Below, one piece after another: positions 39,611 to 51,963 of a stretch of 64,000 nucleotides of DNA (position 1 is its first letter; each line of letters opens with the position of its first letter). The notes under the pieces are model-generated. The model had not been told where the DNA came from. It was given only the letters and a program-made list of their open reading frames with translations, and did no database searches. The stretch comes from Sphingosinicella sp. (lineage in GTDB: Bacteria; Pseudomonadota; Alphaproteobacteria; Sphingomonadales; Sphingomonadaceae), in NCBI GenBank assembly GCA_013816585.1, contig JACDEE010000001.1, positions 325,001 to 389,000 of the forward strand. Reading direction: 5' to 3'. The position numbers were made by a program, and so were the translations under genes.

Positions 39611-41213
39611 TCACGCCTTCGACGTGATCGTCATCGGATCGGGAGCCGCGGGATTAAGCGCCGCGCTCAATCTCGATCCTCGCCTGAAGGTCGCGGTGCT
39701 GGCCAAGGGCGCGCTTTCCGACGGATCGACCGCCTGGGCGCAGGGTGGCATCGCGGCAGTACTGGACGTCGGCGACACGTTCGAAAGCCATATCGAAGAT
39801 ACGATGGTGGCCGGCGCAGGACTCAACAATCGCGCCACGGTGGAATTCGTGGTCGAAAATGCGCCTGCAGCGATCGAACGGCTGGCCGAACTTGGAGTGC
39901 CCTTCAACGAGGGCGAATCCGAACGCTGGCATCTGACCCGCGAAGGCGGCCACAGCCATCGCCGAATCGTCCATGTCGCCGACGCGACCGGCTGGGCGAT
40001 CCAGCAGGCGCTGGAAAAAGCCGCGCTGGGCCGGCCCAATATCACCTTGGTGCCCGACATGGTCGCGATCGACCTGGTGACCGGCCGCCATGCGGAAGGC
40101 GCGTCGGAGGAACGGCGCGTCTGGGGCGTCTACGCGGTCAGCCGCGAAACCGGCCGCGTATCGCTGCTGACCGGCCGGGCGACCATCCTGGCGACGGGCG
40201 GAGCGAGCCGCGCATGGCTCTATTCGACCAATCCGCGCGGAAGCACCGGTGACGGGATCGCCATGGCCTGGCGCGCGGGCTGCCGCGTTTCCAATATGGA
40301 ATTCAATCAGTTCCACCCGACCTGCCTCTACAACAGCAAGGTCAAGAATTTCCTGATCACCGAGGCGATGCGCGGCGAGGGCGCCAAGCTGAAGATCCCC
40401 GGCAACGGTCCGGGCGGCGGGCGGCGTTTCATGAAACGCTTCGATCCACGCGAAGAATTGGCGCCGCGCGACATCGTCGCCCGCGCGATCGATCATGAAC
40501 TAAAGCGCCTCGGCCTCGAACATGTCCATTTGGACATCAGCCACCAGGATTCCGAATTCATCCTCGCCCATTTTCCGACCATCGCCGAGCGGCTGGCGCA
40601 GCCGGACATCGGCATCGATATCACCAAGGAACCGATCCCGGTGGTTCCAGCCGCCCATTATACGTGCGGCGGCGTGGTGACGGACCTCGACGGAAGAACC
40701 GATATCGAGGGACTATATGCCGTAGGCGAAGTCACCCAGTCGGGACTCCATGGCGCCAATCGCCTGGCCTCCAATTCTGTGCTGGAATGCCTGGTATTCG
40801 GGCTGGCCGCCGCGCGCGACATCAACGACAAATGGGACAATATGCCGCCTCCGCCCGCCATCCGCCCCTGGGATGAAAGCCGGGTGACGCATAGCGACGA
40901 GGAGGTGGTGGTCCACCATAATTGGCGCGAGATACGCCGCTTCATGTGGGATTATGTGGGCATCGTCCGCACCACCAAAAGGCTGGAACGCGCGCTGCAC
41001 CGGGTGGAACTGCTGCGGCAGGAGACCGAGGAATATTACGGCCATTTCAGGGTGACGCCGGATCTGATCGAGCTTCGCAATCTGGTGGAGATTTCGGGAC
41101 TGATCGTGCGCTCGGCGCTCGCCCGCAAGGAAAGCCGCGGCCTCCATTATACGCTCGATTATCCCGACATGCTCCCAGAAGCGGTGGACACGATCCTCAC
41201 CCCCGGCGGCTGA
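39603..41213 (+). CDS. nadB: L-aspartate oxidase
   Basis: DVIVIGSGAAGLSAALNL, TAWAQGGIAAV, HYTCGGVVTDLDGRTDIEGLYAVGEV. Confidence 0.95.
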   Translation: MADHAFDVIVIGSGAAGLSAALNLDPRLKVAVLAKGALSDGSTAWAQGGIAAVLDVGDTFESHIEDTMVAGAGLNNRATVEFVVENAPAAIERLAELGVPFNEGESERWHLTREGGHSHRRIVHVADATGWAIQQALEKAALGRPNITLVPDMVAIDLVTGRHAEGASEERRVWGVYAVSRETGRVSLLTGRATILATGGASRAWLYSTNPRGSTGDGIAMAWRAGCRVSNMEFNQFHPTCLYNSKVKNFLITEAMRGEGAKLKIPGNGPGGGRRFMKRFDPREELAPRDIVARAIDHELKRLGLEHVHLDISHQDSEFILAHFPTIAERLAQPDIGIDITKEPIPVVPAAHYTCGGVVTDLDGRTDIEGLYAVGEVTQSGLHGANRLASNSVLECLVFGLAAARDINDKWDNMPPPPAIRPWDESRVTHSDEEVVVHHNWREIRRFMWDYVGIVRTTKRLERALHRVELLRQETEEYYGHFRVTPDLIELRNLVEISGLIVRSALARKESRGLHYTLDYPDMLPEAVDTILTPGG

Positions 41214-41222
41214 GCCGCCCGG

Positions 41223-42086
41223 TCAGGATGCGAGGAAGGATTTGACTTCCGCGGCGAACCGGGCCGGCTGATCGTACATGATCATATGCCCGCTTTCGCC
41301 AATCGGCCGAAGCTTTGCGCCCTTCGCCCCCGCAAAAGAGAGGCGGTAATTCTGTACGATCCTCGGATGTTCGGGCGTGCCCGATCCGGGTGTGGCGAAC
41401 AAAACCACCATCGGCGCCCTGATCCTGGGAAGATCGGGCGCGAGATCGGTTCGGGCCAGATCATGCGTCGCCCGTGCGACAACATCGGGGTCGCTTTGGC
41501 GGCCTGGCTGATCGGCACCGAACCGGCCTACCAGCCCGCCCAGCAATCGCCGACCCTCGGGCGAGGAGGCTAGCCGGTCGGCCAATGATCCGAGGCCCGA
41601 GGCGCTTCCCCCGAACAGGCCGGCCGGCTGGGGAAGCATGTCGACCACCATCAGCCGTCCGACTTTCTCCTGGTGACGCGCCGCGATCATCATCGCCAGG
41701 GTGCCGCCCATCGAATGCCCGATCAGCGCGGGCGCCTTCAATTTGTTCGCTGTGATGTAGCGCGCGATCTCGTCCGCTACCGGGCCGACGACCGGACCCG
41801 ACCCATTGGCGCCGGCCCTGGTACCGGCAAAGCCGTTCACCTGAATGAGATGATATCGGTATCCCGGGACCGCCGCGACCATCCCCCTCCAAATGTCGCG
41901 CGAAGCGGTGAGGCCAGGAATCAGGATCACGTCCGGGCCGCTGCCCTTCACGACCACCGAGATCCGGTTCGAATTGAAGCGTTCGGCCGCCTGCACCGGG
42001 GCATCATTTTGTCCCAGCGCCGGCATCTGGGCCAGCCCGAGCAGGGCGGCCGCGCCCAGGGATTGGATGAATCGGCTGCGTTTCAT
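41223..42086 (-). CDS. Alpha/beta hydrolase (secreted)
   Basis: Signal peptide MKRSRFIQSLGAAALLGLAQ; nucleophile elbow IGHSMGGTLAM; likely Met at 42086. Confidence 0.88.
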   Translation of the reverse strand: MKRSRFIQSLGAAALLGLAQMPALGQNDAPVQAAERFNSNRISVVVKGSGPDVILIPGLTASRDIWRGMVAAVPGYRYHLIQVNGFAGTRAGANGSGPVVGPVADEIARYITANKLKAPALIGHSMGGTLAMMIAARHQEKVGRLMVVDMLPQPAGLFGGSASGLGSLADRLASSPEGRRLLGGLVGRFGADQPGRQSDPDVVARATHDLARTDLAPDLPRIRAPMVVLFATPGSGTPEHPRIVQNYRLSFAGAKGAKLRPIGESGHMIMYDQPARFAAEVKSFLAS

Positions 42087-42198
42087 GCCCTTATCCTGTG
42101 GCGCGCGGCTTGAACCTGAGCTTACCGGGCAAAGTTCGCCGGCATGGCCCACACGGAATGTCGCCAAGCCATTCAAGCCTTGCTACACCCCCTTTTCC

Positions 42199-44964
42199 AT
42201 GACCGAACCCAAACATCTCTATCTCGTCGACGGCTCCAGCTATATCTTCCGGGCCTATCACCGGCTGCCGCCGCTCACCAACCGTCACGGCCTGAATGTC
42301 GGGGCGGTCTATGGCTATACGACGATGCTGTGGAAATTGGCCGACAGCCTGCACAAGGCGGATGGGCCGACCCACCTTGCGGTCATCTTCGACGCTTCGG
42401 CCAAGACCTTCCGCAACGACATGTACGATCAGTATAAGGCGCACCGGCCGCCGCCCCCGCCCGATCTGGTCCCGCAATTTCCGCTGATCCGCGACGCGAC
42501 CCGCGCTTTCTCGCTTCCCTGCATCGAGGAAATGGGGCTCGAGGCGGACGACATCATCGCCTGCTATTCCAAGGCCGCGCTTGCCGAAGGGTGGAAGGTC
42601 ACGATCGTGTCGTCGGACAAGGATTTGATGCAATTGATCGAGCCGGGGCTCGACATGCTCGACACGATGAACGACCGCCGTATCGATCGCGATTATGTGA
42701 TCGAGAAATTCGGGGTGCCGCCCGAGAAATTGGGCGAAGTGCTGGCCTTGATGGGCGACAGCGTCGACAACATCCCGGGCGTTCCCGGGGTGGGGCCCAA
42801 GACCGCGGCTTTGCTCATCCAGCAATATGGCGATCTGGAAACCGTGCTGGCCAATGCCGAAAGCATAGCCAAGCCCAAGCTTCGCCAGAATCTGATCGAA
42901 CATGCGGACAATGCCCGATTGTCGCGCGAACTGGTTCGGCTGGTGTGCGATTCGCCGCTTCCCGAACCGCTGGAAGATCTGGCGATGAAGGGCATCCCGC
43001 ACGATCCCTTGCGCGAATTTCTGGAAGAGCAGGGTTTCCGCTCGCTGATCGCCAAATTGAACGGCACTTCGGCGACACAGGCACCTTCGGATTCTGTGGT
43101 GCCGGTTCAGGCCGAGGTCCGTCCCGAGCCCAAGATCGACCGCTCCGCCTACCAGATGATCGTGGACGAAGCCGCGCTGGACGAATGGGTGGCCGAAGGC
43201 TTTACCAAAGGGCGCATTGCGCTCGATACCGAAACCGATTCTGTGGATTGCGTCAGCGCCAAGCTGGTCGGGATCAGCCTTGCCACCGAATGCGGCAAGG
43301 CCTGTTACATCCCGCTCGAACATGGCGGGCACGATCTGCTGAGCGAACGGCCGCCGCAGCTTCCCGCCGATCTGGTGCTGGCCCGGTTGAGGCCACTGCT
43401 GGAAGATCCGGCGACGCTCAAGATAGGACATAATTTCAAATTCGACTGGGTCGTTCTGGACAAGAGGGGGATCAAGGTCGCGCCGCTGGACGATACATTG
43501 GTCATGAGCTTCGATCTCGATGCCGGGGGCCTCGCCAGTCATTCGATGGACGATCTGGCCAGGAAGCATCTCGATCATGACTGCCTGACCTTCAAGGAAT
43601 TGTGCGGCACGGGGCAAAAGCAGATCAGTTTCGACCAGGTGCCGCTGGACCGGGCTACCGAATATGCGGCCGAGGATGCGGACGTGACCCTGCGCTTGTG
43701 GACTCGTTTCAGGGCGAGGATGCCGCACGAACGAGTGACCCGCGTGTATGAGATGGTGGACCGGCCTTTGGTGCCGGTGATCGCGGGAATGGAGCGCGAC
43801 GGAGTCAAGGTAGACCGCGAGGAATTGCGAAAGCTTTCGTCCGAATTTTCCGACGCGATTGCGGGGCTGGAGGAGCGGATTTGCGGCGAGGCCGGGTGCC
43901 GGTTCACCATCGGTAGCCCCAAGCAATTGGGGGACATATTGTTCGACAAGATGCAGCTGAAGGGCGGCCGCAAGGGCAAGTCCGGAATCTGGTCGACCGA
44001 TGTCACCGAATTGGAACGGCTGGCCAAGGATCGCGTGCCGATCGCGCAGCTGGTGCTCGACTGGCGGCAACTGACCAAGCTCAAGACCACCTATACCGAC
44101 GCGCTGCAGGAACAGATTAACAAGGATACGGGCCGCGTCCATACCAGCTACAGCCTGTCGGGCGCCCAGACCGGGCGGCTTTCCTCAACCGATCCCAATT
44201 TGCAGAATATCCCGATCCGCACCGAATTGGGCCGCCGCATCCGCGACGCCTTCATCGCCGAACCGGGCCATGTGATCCTGGCCGCCGATTATAGCCAGAT
44301 CGAGCTTCGGCTGGCCGCCCATATGGCCGACGTGCCCCAGCTTCGCGATGCCTTTGCGCAAGGCGCCGATATTCACAATATGACCGCGCTCGAATTGTTC
44401 GGCGAGGTCAATCGCGACACGCGCGCCAGCGCCAAGACGATCAACTTCGCGATCCTCTATGGAATATCGCGCTGGGGCCTGGCCGGGCGGCTGGGCGTGA
44501 CGGCGGACGAAGCGCAGGCGATCATCGACCGCTATTTCGAACGCTTCCCGGGGATCAGCCATTATATCGGCGACACGCTCACCAGGGCGCGGGACCTTGG
44601 CTACACAACCACCTTGTTCGGCCGCAAAACGCATTTCCCGCGCATCAAGAGCAAGATCCAGCATGAGCGCCAGGGCGCCGAGCGGGCCGCGGTGAATGCA
44701 CCGATCCAGGGGACCAGCGCCGACATCATCAAACGCGCCATGGCCCGCATGAGACCCGCGCTGGAAGCCGAGGGCCTTGGCGCCACGAGGATGCTGATGC
44801 AGGTGCATGACGAACTGGTGTTCGAAGTGCCGGAGGCCGATGTGGAAAGGGCCAGCGAAGTCATCCGCCGCGTCATGGAAAACGCCGCGACGCCGTTTGT
44901 CACCCTGACCGTGCCCCTGGGCGTGGAGATCGGCACCGGCGCGAATTGGGGCGCCGCTCATTGA
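42199..44964 (+). CDS. polA: DNA polymerase I
   Basis: YLVDGSSYIFRAYHRLP (5' nuclease domain), IALDTETDS (3'-5' exo-like), AADYSQIELRLAAH and LMQVHDELVFEVPE (polymerase domain). Confidence 0.97.
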   Translation: MTEPKHLYLVDGSSYIFRAYHRLPPLTNRHGLNVGAVYGYTTMLWKLADSLHKADGPTHLAVIFDASAKTFRNDMYDQYKAHRPPPPPDLVPQFPLIRDATRAFSLPCIEEMGLEADDIIACYSKAALAEGWKVTIVSSDKDLMQLIEPGLDMLDTMNDRRIDRDYVIEKFGVPPEKLGEVLALMGDSVDNIPGVPGVGPKTAALLIQQYGDLETVLANAESIAKPKLRQNLIEHADNARLSRELVRLVCDSPLPEPLEDLAMKGIPHDPLREFLEEQGFRSLIAKLNGTSATQAPSDSVVPVQAEVRPEPKIDRSAYQMIVDEAALDEWVAEGFTKGRIALDTETDSVDCVSAKLVGISLATECGKACYIPLEHGGHDLLSERPPQLPADLVLARLRPLLEDPATLKIGHNFKFDWVVLDKRGIKVAPLDDTLVMSFDLDAGGLASHSMDDLARKHLDHDCLTFKELCGTGQKQISFDQVPLDRATEYAAEDADVTLRLWTRFRARMPHERVTRVYEMVDRPLVPVIAGMERDGVKVDREELRKLSSEFSDAIAGLEERICGEAGCRFTIGSPKQLGDILFDKMQLKGGRKGKSGIWSTDVTELERLAKDRVPIAQLVLDWRQLTKLKTTYTDALQEQINKDTGRVHTSYSLSGAQTGRLSSTDPNLQNIPIRTELGRRIRDAFIAEPGHVILAADYSQIELRLAAHMADVPQLRDAFAQGADIHNMTALELFGEVNRDTRASAKTINFAILYGISRWGLAGRLGVTADEAQAIIDRYFERFPGISHYIGDTLTRARDLGYTTTLFGRKTHFPRIKSKIQHERQGAERAAVNAPIQGTSADIIKRAMARMRPALEAEGLGATRMLMQVHDELVFEVPEADVERASEVIRRVMENAATPFVTLTVPLGVEIGTGANWGAAH

Positions 44965-46493
44965 GCAATGCCGCGTCCGATAGCGGCGATGATATCGCGG
45001 CGCTGGCGCGTGGAGGGCGAACCAATTTCTTCGGCTTCCTGCTTCGGCTGGCAGCCAGGCTTCCCTTCCTTCTTATCGCCGGCCGCATCTATGGAGCCGA
45101 GGCGCTCGGCCGTTTCGCTTATGCCATCCTGATTGTCGAATTTTCGGCGCAGCTTGCGACCCTGGGCCTGAAGCGGGGCCTCGCGCAGCAACTCACGACC
45201 ACCGACAAGCCGCATGTCTGCGTGGTGTGGGACGCAATGCTGGTCGCGTTCCTCGCTTCGGCCGTGGCGACCACATTGCTCGCCCTCTTTCCCCAGGCGA
45301 TGTTCCCCAACAGCCCGGTGCGGGGTTTTGAATGGCTGCTGCCTCTGATCGTCTTCGCCATAGCGGGCTCCGACGTGGCGCTCGCGGCGCTCGCCTATCG
45401 CCGCAACATTCGCGCCACCGTCACCGCGCGCGCCATCATCGAGCCCTGGACGATCAGCATCGCGGCCTTCGCTTTGTCTTACCTCTCATCGCGCGACGGT
45501 TTGATCCTGGCCTATGTCCTGTCGATGGTCGCCGCGCTCAGCGCCTCGCTCTGGCCTTTGTTCAAAACCTATGGAATCCCGCACGGCTGGCGGCCCGAGC
45601 CCGGAGTGCTTTGGGCCCTCGCCCGCCGCAATACGCCGCTCGCCGCGGCCGACGCGATCGAATGGGGATCGCGCCGGATCGACATCGCGATATTGGGATT
45701 GTTTTTCTCGCCCGCCGTGGTCGGCGTCTATTATGTCGCCCAGCAGGTGGCGTCGCTCGCGCAAAAATTGAAAACAAGCTTCGATCCGATCCTGGGTCCG
45801 GTCATCACCCAGAAACTGGCCGAAGGCGACAAGAAGGCGGTCGCCGCCCAGGTTCGCCAGGTGGGTTTCTGGATCATTGCGGCGCAAATGGGCGTAGCGC
45901 TGGCGCTCGGCATTCCGGGCGAAGCTGTTATGGGCCTGGTCGGCGCAGCCTTTATCGGTGGGACGGGGGCGCTTGCCTTTCTGCTGGGTGCCGAAGCGGT
46001 CGCCGCGACCGCCGCGGTTTCCGAATCTGCCCTCGTTTATGTCGCACGGCATCGCAACCTGATGATCTCCACCTTCATGGTCGTGGTGCAGGCGAGCCTG
46101 TCGGTGGCCTTCATCCTCGGCATGCGCTCGCTCCATTTGCCAACAACCTATCAGGCGGCGGGCCCGGCCATGGCCCTGATGCTGTCGCTCGGAATGGCCT
46201 CGATCCTCAAGGCCCGGTTGCTGTGCCGGATCCTGGATGCGCCGGTTCAAGGGTGGCGGTGGTCGCTCATCTGGGCCGCGGGCGCTGCCCTTGCGGTTGG
46301 CCAACTGGTCGTTTTGCTGCCAAGGCGCTTTGAATTCCTCGAACTGATCGTCGGCATTCCGGCGATCCTGACCGCGTTCGGGATCGTCCTTTGGAAATTC
46401 GGCTTCACCCATGAGGACCGGATTCTGTTCCGAAGGAAGAAGGGCGAGCAACCAACGCTTCCGCCCCCCCCCGGGGCCTTGCCGCCGGCCTGA
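44946..46493 (+). CDS. Polysaccharide/oligosaccharide flippase-like membrane protein
   Basis: Multiple TM helices, MATE/Wzx-like N-terminus; alternative start at 44961 overlapping the polA stop. Confidence 0.8.
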   Translation: MGRRSLSNAASDSGDDIAALARGGRTNFFGFLLRLAARLPFLLIAGRIYGAEALGRFAYAILIVEFSAQLATLGLKRGLAQQLTTTDKPHVCVVWDAMLVAFLASAVATTLLALFPQAMFPNSPVRGFEWLLPLIVFAIAGSDVALAALAYRRNIRATVTARAIIEPWTISIAAFALSYLSSRDGLILAYVLSMVAALSASLWPLFKTYGIPHGWRPEPGVLWALARRNTPLAAADAIEWGSRRIDIAILGLFFSPAVVGVYYVAQQVASLAQKLKTSFDPILGPVITQKLAEGDKKAVAAQVRQVGFWIIAAQMGVALALGIPGEAVMGLVGAAFIGGTGALAFLLGAEAVAATAAVSESALVYVARHRNLMISTFMVVVQASLSVAFILGMRSLHLPTTYQAAGPAMALMLSLGMASILKARLLCRILDAPVQGWRWSLIWAAGAALAVGQLVVLLPRRFEFLELIVGIPAILTAFGIVLWKFGFTHEDRILFRRKKGEQPTLPPPPGALPPA

Positions 46494-46508
46494 GATCGGC
46501 CCCGAAAA

Positions 46509-48098
46509 TCAATGCCGGAAGTGGCGCATTCCGGTGAAGACCATCGCCAGGCCCGCTTCGTCCGCCGCGGCGATCACTTCCTCGTCGCGGATCGACCCGC
46601 CGGGCTGGATGACCGCGCTGGCGCCCGCCTCGACCGCGGCTAACAGCCCGTCGGCAAAGGGGAAGAATGCGTCGGAAGCGACCGCCGATCCGATCGTGCG
46701 CGCTTCCGCCCAACCGGCCTTTTCCGCCGCGTCCCGGGCTTTCCACGCGGCGATACGGGCGGATTCGAGCCGGTTCATCTGCCCGGCGCCGATCCCTGAA
46801 ATGATCCCGTCTTTGGCATAGACGATGGCATTGGATTTCACATGCTTGGCTACGGTCCAGGCGAACAGGCAATCGTCCAGTTCCTGGGACGTCGGCTGCC
46901 TTTTGGTCACGACCTTCAAATCCTCGCGCCCGATCCGGCCATTGTCGCGGGTCTGCACCAGATAGCCGCCGGCGATCGACTTCAGCGAGAAGCCGCCGCG
47001 CGCGGGATCGGGCAATGTTCCGGTCAGCAGGAGCCGCAAATTCTTCTTTTTGGCGAAAAGCGCGCGGGCCTCTTCGTCGGCGTCGGGGGCGATCACGACC
47101 TCGGTAAAGATCTGCGTCATCGCTTCGGCGGCCTCGCCGGTGAGCGTTCCATTGACCGCGATGATCCCGCCAAATGCGGATACGGTGTCACAAGCGAAGG
47201 CGCCATTATAGGCGTCGAGCAGGCTTTCCCCCCTGGCGACGCCGCAGGGATTGGCATGTTTGACGATGACGCAGGCGGGGCCGGAGTCGCGGAATTCGGC
47301 GACCAGTTCGAGCGCCGCATCGGCATCGTTATAATTATTGTAGCTGAGTTCCTTGCCCTGCACCTGCCGCGCCTGGGCGATGCCCTGCGCATGCGGTCCT
47401 GCGGGAAGATAGAGCGCCGCTTTCTGGTGCGGGTTCTCGCCGTAACGCAATTCCTCGCGCTTGTTCATGATCGCCGGCAGCATGTCGGGAAAAAGCTGCC
47501 CCTGATCCGAGAAGGAGAACCAGGAGGAGATCATCGAATCATAGGCAGCCGTCGCGGCGAACGCCTTGGCCGCGAGCCGCTTGCGAAATTCATAGGGCGT
47601 TGCGCCGCCATTGGCGTCGAGCGCGGCGATGAGTTCGGAATAATCGGAAGGATCGGTGACGATCGCGACGAACCCATGATTCTTGGCCGCCGACCGGACC
47701 ATGGAAGGGCCGCCAATGTCGATATTTTCGATAATTTCGTCTCGCCGGGCGCCGCGCGCCACGGTTTGTTCGAACGGATATAGGTTCACCACGACGAGGT
47801 CGATCGCGCCGATATCATGTTCGCGCATCGATCCGGCATGACCTTTATCATCGCGCAGCGCGAGCAGGCCGCCATGAATCTTGGGGTGAAGGGTCTTGAC
47901 CCGGCCGTCCATCATTTCGGGAAAGCCGGTGACTTCGCTGACGTCCAGCACGTGCAGCCCCGCTTCGCGCAGGGCCCTGGCGGTGCCGCCGGTCGATACG
48001 AGCTCGACATTGTGCCGCACGAGCGCCTGCCCCAGTTCGACGAGGCCGCTCTTGTCCGACACCGACAGCAATGCGCGGGCGATTTTCACCTGATCCAT
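46509..48098 (-). CDS. purH: Bifunctional AICAR transformylase/IMP cyclohydrolase
   Basis: [46 protein letters not shown]; Met at 48098. Confidence 0.96.
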   Translation of the reverse strand: MDQVKIARALLSVSDKSGLVELGQALVRHNVELVSTGGTARALREAGLHVLDVSEVTGFPEMMDGRVKTLHPKIHGGLLALRDDKGHAGSMREHDIGAIDLVVVNLYPFEQTVARGARRDEIIENIDIGGPSMVRSAAKNHGFVAIVTDPSDYSELIAALDANGGATPYEFRKRLAAKAFAATAAYDSMISSWFSFSDQGQLFPDMLPAIMNKREELRYGENPHQKAALYLPAGPHAQGIAQARQVQGKELSYNNYNDADAALELVAEFRDSGPACVIVKHANPCGVARGESLLDAYNGAFACDTVSAFGGIIAVNGTLTGEAAEAMTQIFTEVVIAPDADEEARALFAKKKNLRLLLTGTLPDPARGGFSLKSIAGGYLVQTRDNGRIGREDLKVVTKRQPTSQELDDCLFAWTVAKHVKSNAIVYAKDGIISGIGAGQMNRLESARIAAWKARDAAEKAGWAEARTIGSAVASDAFFPFADGLLAAVEAGASAVIQPGGSIRDEEVIAAADEAGLAMVFTGMRHFRH

Positions 48099-48117
48099 TC
48101 TGAACTTGATTCCCTGA

Positions 48118-49860
48118 TTAGCCGGCGCGTTTGAGTGACCAGGCGACCGCCGCGCCGTCGGCGGCGATTTCGCCCGAAATGACGAGCTGCTGGGTCCCGT
48201 GAGGGCGGCCCGCACCGTCTATCCACAGACTTTCCTCGCTGGACAAGATCCCGCCGCGGCAGCGGAACTGCCAGACCGATCCGCCGCGGATGCGGAGCAG
48301 GGCGCCCTGTCCGTCGGCCGTGTTGGTGATCTCTACCGACGGGCCCAAATGGAAACGGATTGCGAAGCTTTTGACCTCGGCGCGCTTTCGCCGGCCGCGC
48401 CGCTCGATCATGTCCTCGCCCTTGAGCTCAAGCCCCCCGCCGACCAGCTCGAGCTGGCGTCGATGGACCAGGCCAAAGCGGCGGACATAGCCGTCATGAC
48501 TGGCCTCAATCCGGCTCGATCCGCCGAATTCGTCGCGGGAAAGCTCAACCTCTGACACGCCCTTGCCCAGCGTCCCATCATCGTGGATCGCGGTCGAATT
48601 GCGGTCGCCCAAGGTCAAGGTGGAATGGGCCGCGGTGGTCCTCAGCGCCTGGACGATGGCCGCGGGAAGCCCCGCCGCCGCCTCGCCCGCGCCGCCGCAA
48701 TTGACGATCAGCCGGTCGGTCCCGTCGCTCATTTCGAATGCCAGAGTGGAGGCGCAGCCGCCCTTGATCGCGCGGGTGGGCGGCGGCGGCGCGGCATCGA
48801 TCACTACTACGCTGTTCTTGGCGATCAGCCGGTGATAGCCCCAGCCGCGTGGCTGGCGGAGCGGGCGGACCTCGATCGCGGCGGCCTCGACCGCGGCAGC
48901 GATCCGGCGGCGGGAAAGCATGTTGCCGCCCTGCCAATTGCCGAGGGCTCCGTCCCCCAGAGTGACCGCAAGCAAGGCTGCGGCGGCGCGAACCAGTGCA
49001 TCGGCTATTTCCTCCGGGACCTCGCGGCGGCCGGCATAATAAGTGGCGCGAAGCTGGCTGAGCAGTTCAACCAAAGCGAGCTGCTCGACCGGCGAACGAC
49101 TGACCAGGCCGCCATCTTCGTGCAGCGCCTCGCCGAGCGAACGGATCAGGCCGGCCTCGCCCTTGCCCATTCTCGCCGGTCCGCCCTGAATCACCAGGGC
49201 CGAGACGATGACCCCGACCCAGGCGGTTATGCGGGCGAGGCCGGGAGCTGCCCGGTCGGCGCCGCGATCGAGGTGGCGCGAGCCGCGCGCCAGCGCATTC
49301 AATACGGCCGAACGATAAACGAGGTCCCGGCTCGAAAGGATGTAGGGCGCATAGGCTGCCCAGAACAGGATGCGGCGCCCCCAAAGGTCCGCGCGCCAGG
49401 CGCGCTCGTTCACCTGCCCCCCACATTGTTCGAGCCAGTGGCGGACCATATGTTCGGCGAGCTCCGATCCCCGTTCCCGCGTCGCGGCCGCGCCCAGGTC
49501 GCGAAGCCAGGCGAAGCTTTGCAGATAATCGGAAAGGTCGGGCGACAGGTCGCCCTTGAGGAAATCGATCTTGGCCAGGTCGACCGTGACGCCGCCGCGT
49601 TCGATCCGGCCGGCCAGGATCGCCTCGCCGGCGGCCTTGTCGCCTGCGACCGGATCCTTGGGAACGGTCAGCAACTTCAGCGGAAAGCGGCCGCGAAGCC
49701 GCATGCTATGAAAGGGAGTCCGCCAGGTCAGGCGATGGAGGCGATAGGAAAGCCGCTCGGCCAGCGAAATTCCCCGGTCGTCGCCCGCCCGGATCAGCCG
49801 CTTGCCCGGTTCGATCTCCTCTCCGCCGCCGGGAGCCTCGATCCGCTCGAGCAGGCTCAT
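48118..49860 (-). CDS. Heparinase II/III family protein
   Basis: Helical N-terminal domain and beta-rich C-terminal half (LIVNCGGAG...[14 protein letters not shown]...[16 protein letters not shown]); Met at 49860. Confidence 0.85.
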   Translation of the reverse strand: MSLLERIEAPGGGEEIEPGKRLIRAGDDRGISLAERLSYRLHRLTWRTPFHSMRLRGRFPLKLLTVPKDPVAGDKAAGEAILAGRIERGGVTVDLAKIDFLKGDLSPDLSDYLQSFAWLRDLGAAATRERGSELAEHMVRHWLEQCGGQVNERAWRADLWGRRILFWAAYAPYILSSRDLVYRSAVLNALARGSRHLDRGADRAAPGLARITAWVGVIVSALVIQGGPARMGKGEAGLIRSLGEALHEDGGLVSRSPVEQLALVELLSQLRATYYAGRREVPEEIADALVRAAAALLAVTLGDGALGNWQGGNMLSRRRIAAAVEAAAIEVRPLRQPRGWGYHRLIAKNSVVVIDAAPPPPTRAIKGGCASTLAFEMSDGTDRLIVNCGGAGEAAAGLPAAIVQALRTTAAHSTLTLGDRNSTAIHDDGTLGKGVSEVELSRDEFGGSSRIEASHDGYVRRFGLVHRRQLELVGGGLELKGEDMIERRGRRKRAEVKSFAIRFHLGPSVEITNTADGQGALLRIRGGSVWQFRCRGGILSSEESLWIDGAGRPHGTQQLVISGEIAADGAAVAWSLKRAG

Positions 49861-50519
49861 TGCCCCCGAAGCGCCTTGATATTGTCGGCGTAGCGCGAAG
49901 GCCCGCCGGTGAAGGTGGCGGTCCCGGCCACCAGGACGTCGGCGCCGGCGTCGATCGCGCGGCGGCAATTGGACGCGTCGATGCCGCCATCCACTTCAAG
50001 GTCGATCGCCTTGCCGACCTTGTCGATCTGCTTGCGGATCGCCTCCACCTTACGCAGCTGGCTGTCGATGAAGCTTTGCCCGCCAAAGCCAGGATTGACG
50101 CTCATCACCAGGACGAGGTCGATCTCTTCCAGCACATAATCGAGCATCTTGGCGGGGGTGGCGGGGTTGAGCGAGACGCCGGCTTTCTTGCCCAGCGACT
50201 TGATCGTCTGGATTGTGCGGTGAAGGTGCGGGCCCGCTTCCGGATGGACGGTGATGATGTCGGCGCCGCATTCGGCAAAGGCGGCCAGAAAGGCCTCGAC
50301 CGGCGAGATCATCAGATGGACGTCGAAGGTCCGCGCGGTATGGGGCCGAAGCGCCTTCACCACGCCGGGTCCGATGGTGAGGTTGGGCACGAAATGGCCG
50401 TCCATCACATCGATATGGATCCAGTCGGCCCCAGCCTCGTCGATCGCGCGAACCTCTTCGCCGAGCCGCGCGAAATCGGCGGAGAGGATAGAGGGGGCGA
50501 TCCGGACGGGCTGTTGCAT
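49857..50519 (-). CDS. rpe: Ribulose-phosphate 3-epimerase
   Basis: [50 protein letters not shown]. Confidence 0.97.
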   Translation of the reverse strand: MQQPVRIAPSILSADFARLGEEVRAIDEAGADWIHIDVMDGHFVPNLTIGPGVVKALRPHTARTFDVHLMISPVEAFLAAFAECGADIITVHPEAGPHLHRTIQTIKSLGKKAGVSLNPATPAKMLDYVLEEIDLVLVMSVNPGFGGQSFIDSQLRKVEAIRKQIDKVGKAIDLEVDGGIDASNCRRAIDAGADVLVAGTATFTGGPSRYADNIKALRGQ

Positions 50520-50580
50520 GGTGAAGGAGTAACCCTCCGAGTCGCGCGGAGCAAGGAAGGCGGGAAGTTATCCCCCGGTT

Positions 50581-50601
50581 AATTCGTCCCCCGGACGAAT
50601 T
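50581..50601 (-). terminator. Hairpin at the end of the RsmB-type gene (terminator-like)
   Basis: AATTCGTCC-CCC-GGACGAATT, perfect 9-bp stem overlapping the stop codon region; no clear U-tract. Confidence 0.4.
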
Positions 50602-51815
50602 TAACTTCGAGTCATCCTGGCGATAAAGAAGCCGTCGGCGCCGCCTTTGCCCGCCAATGCGTCGGGAAGGATGCGCAATTCCCCGGTTTCGCGCGGAAGC
50701 ATTCCGGTCGCCACTTCGCCCGCCGCAATAGGGTCGATCCGGAAATCGGGCCGGGACGCGAGAAAGGCGTCCAGCACCTGTTCGCCTTCTTCGGGCTCTA
50801 ATGAGCAGACCGAATAGACCAGCATTCCTCCAGGCTTTACCCAGTCGGCGACCCGCGCCAGCATCGCCTTTTGCCCCGCCGAAAGGTCGGCGATGGCGCG
50901 CGGTCGGACGCGGTGAAGCACGTCGGGATGGCGGCGGAAGATGCCGGTCGCCGAACAGGGCGCGTCGAGCAGGACCACATCCACCGGGCTTTTCGGCTGC
51001 CATTTCATGACGTCGGCCGTCTGAACCTTTGCCTTGAGGCCGGTGCGCTTCAGATTTTCTGCCAGCCGTTCGAGCCGGCTTTGCGAAGAATCGACCGCGG
51101 TCACGTCAAAGCCAGCCGAAGCCAGCTGCATCGTTTTGCCGCCCGGCGCGGCGCAAAGGTCGAGCGCGGTGCGGCCCTTGCCGGGACCCAGCAGGCGCGC
51201 CGGGATCGAGGCGCTGATATCCTGCACCCACCAATGGCCCTCGCCATATCCGGCGAGACTCGCCACGGCGACGCCGCGCTCCAGCCGCAAATGGCCGGGC
51301 ATCAGGCTGGTTCCGGCAAGGCCCTCGGGCGGATCCTGCGAGGCGAAGGTGAGATCGAGCGGTGGCGGGACGGCGAGCGCGGCGGCCGCCTCTTCCACTA
51401 TTTCGCCGCCCCAGGCCTTTTCCCAGCGGGAAGCTACATAGCCGGGCAGACTGGGCAGTTCGGGGAGCGTCGCCTTGCTCTTGGTAACCGCGCTGAAAAC
51501 GCCATGGACCAGTCGGCGCGGGCCGCCATCGACCAGGGGAAGCACGGTCGAAATGGCAGCATGGTGCGGCGTATCCATCGCCAGTGCCTGGACCAAAGCG
51601 ATGCGGAGCGCGGAACGCGCCTTTGAATCATCGGGCAGGGGCTTGTGGGTGGCGCCATCGATCAGCGCGTCCAGATCGGCAAGCCGCCGCAAGGTCTCGG
51701 CGGCGATCGCATGGGCAAAGGCGCGGTCGTCCGGCCGGTCCAGTTCGCGCGCCGCGGTATCGAGGGCGGCTTCCAGCGGCAGGCCCTTGCGCAATACGGC
51801 ATCGAGCAGGCGCAT
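50601..51815 (-). CDS. RsmB/NOP family 16S rRNA (cytosine-C5)-methyltransferase
   Basis: NusB-like N-terminal domain; DLCAAPGGKTMQLA; LLDAPCSATGIFRRHPDV. Confidence 0.93.
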   Translation of the reverse strand: MRLLDAVLRKGLPLEAALDTAARELDRPDDRAFAHAIAAETLRRLADLDALIDGATHKPLPDDSKARSALRIALVQALAMDTPHHAAISTVLPLVDGGPRRLVHGVFSAVTKSKATLPELPSLPGYVASRWEKAWGGEIVEEAAAALAVPPPLDLTFASQDPPEGLAGTSLMPGHLRLERGVAVASLAGYGEGHWWVQDISASIPARLLGPGKGRTALDLCAAPGGKTMQLASAGFDVTAVDSSQSRLERLAENLKRTGLKAKVQTADVMKWQPKSPVDVVLLDAPCSATGIFRRHPDVLHRVRPRAIADLSAGQKAMLARVADWVKPGGMLVYSVCSLEPEEGEQVLDAFLASRPDFRIDPIAAGEVATGMLPRETGELRILPDALAGKGGADGFFIARMTRS

Positions 51816-51963
51816 CGCGGCGCGGCGGGAAGCAGTACCGATCGGATCGTTCGCGCTCAGTTTCTGTTCCAGTCAGGCCAATGTTCAGGAGGATTCATCT
51901 TGCGCGCAGGGCCTACACGCCCGAAATGAAGGATGATATCCCTCCCACGCGAATGAAAATCTC

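Noticed and set aside
42091-44142. 683-aa minus-strand ORF opposite polA
   Set aside because: Antisense shadow ORF in GC-rich coding DNA; low-complexity H/R/G/Q-rich translation, no recognisable motif, fully overlapped by polA.
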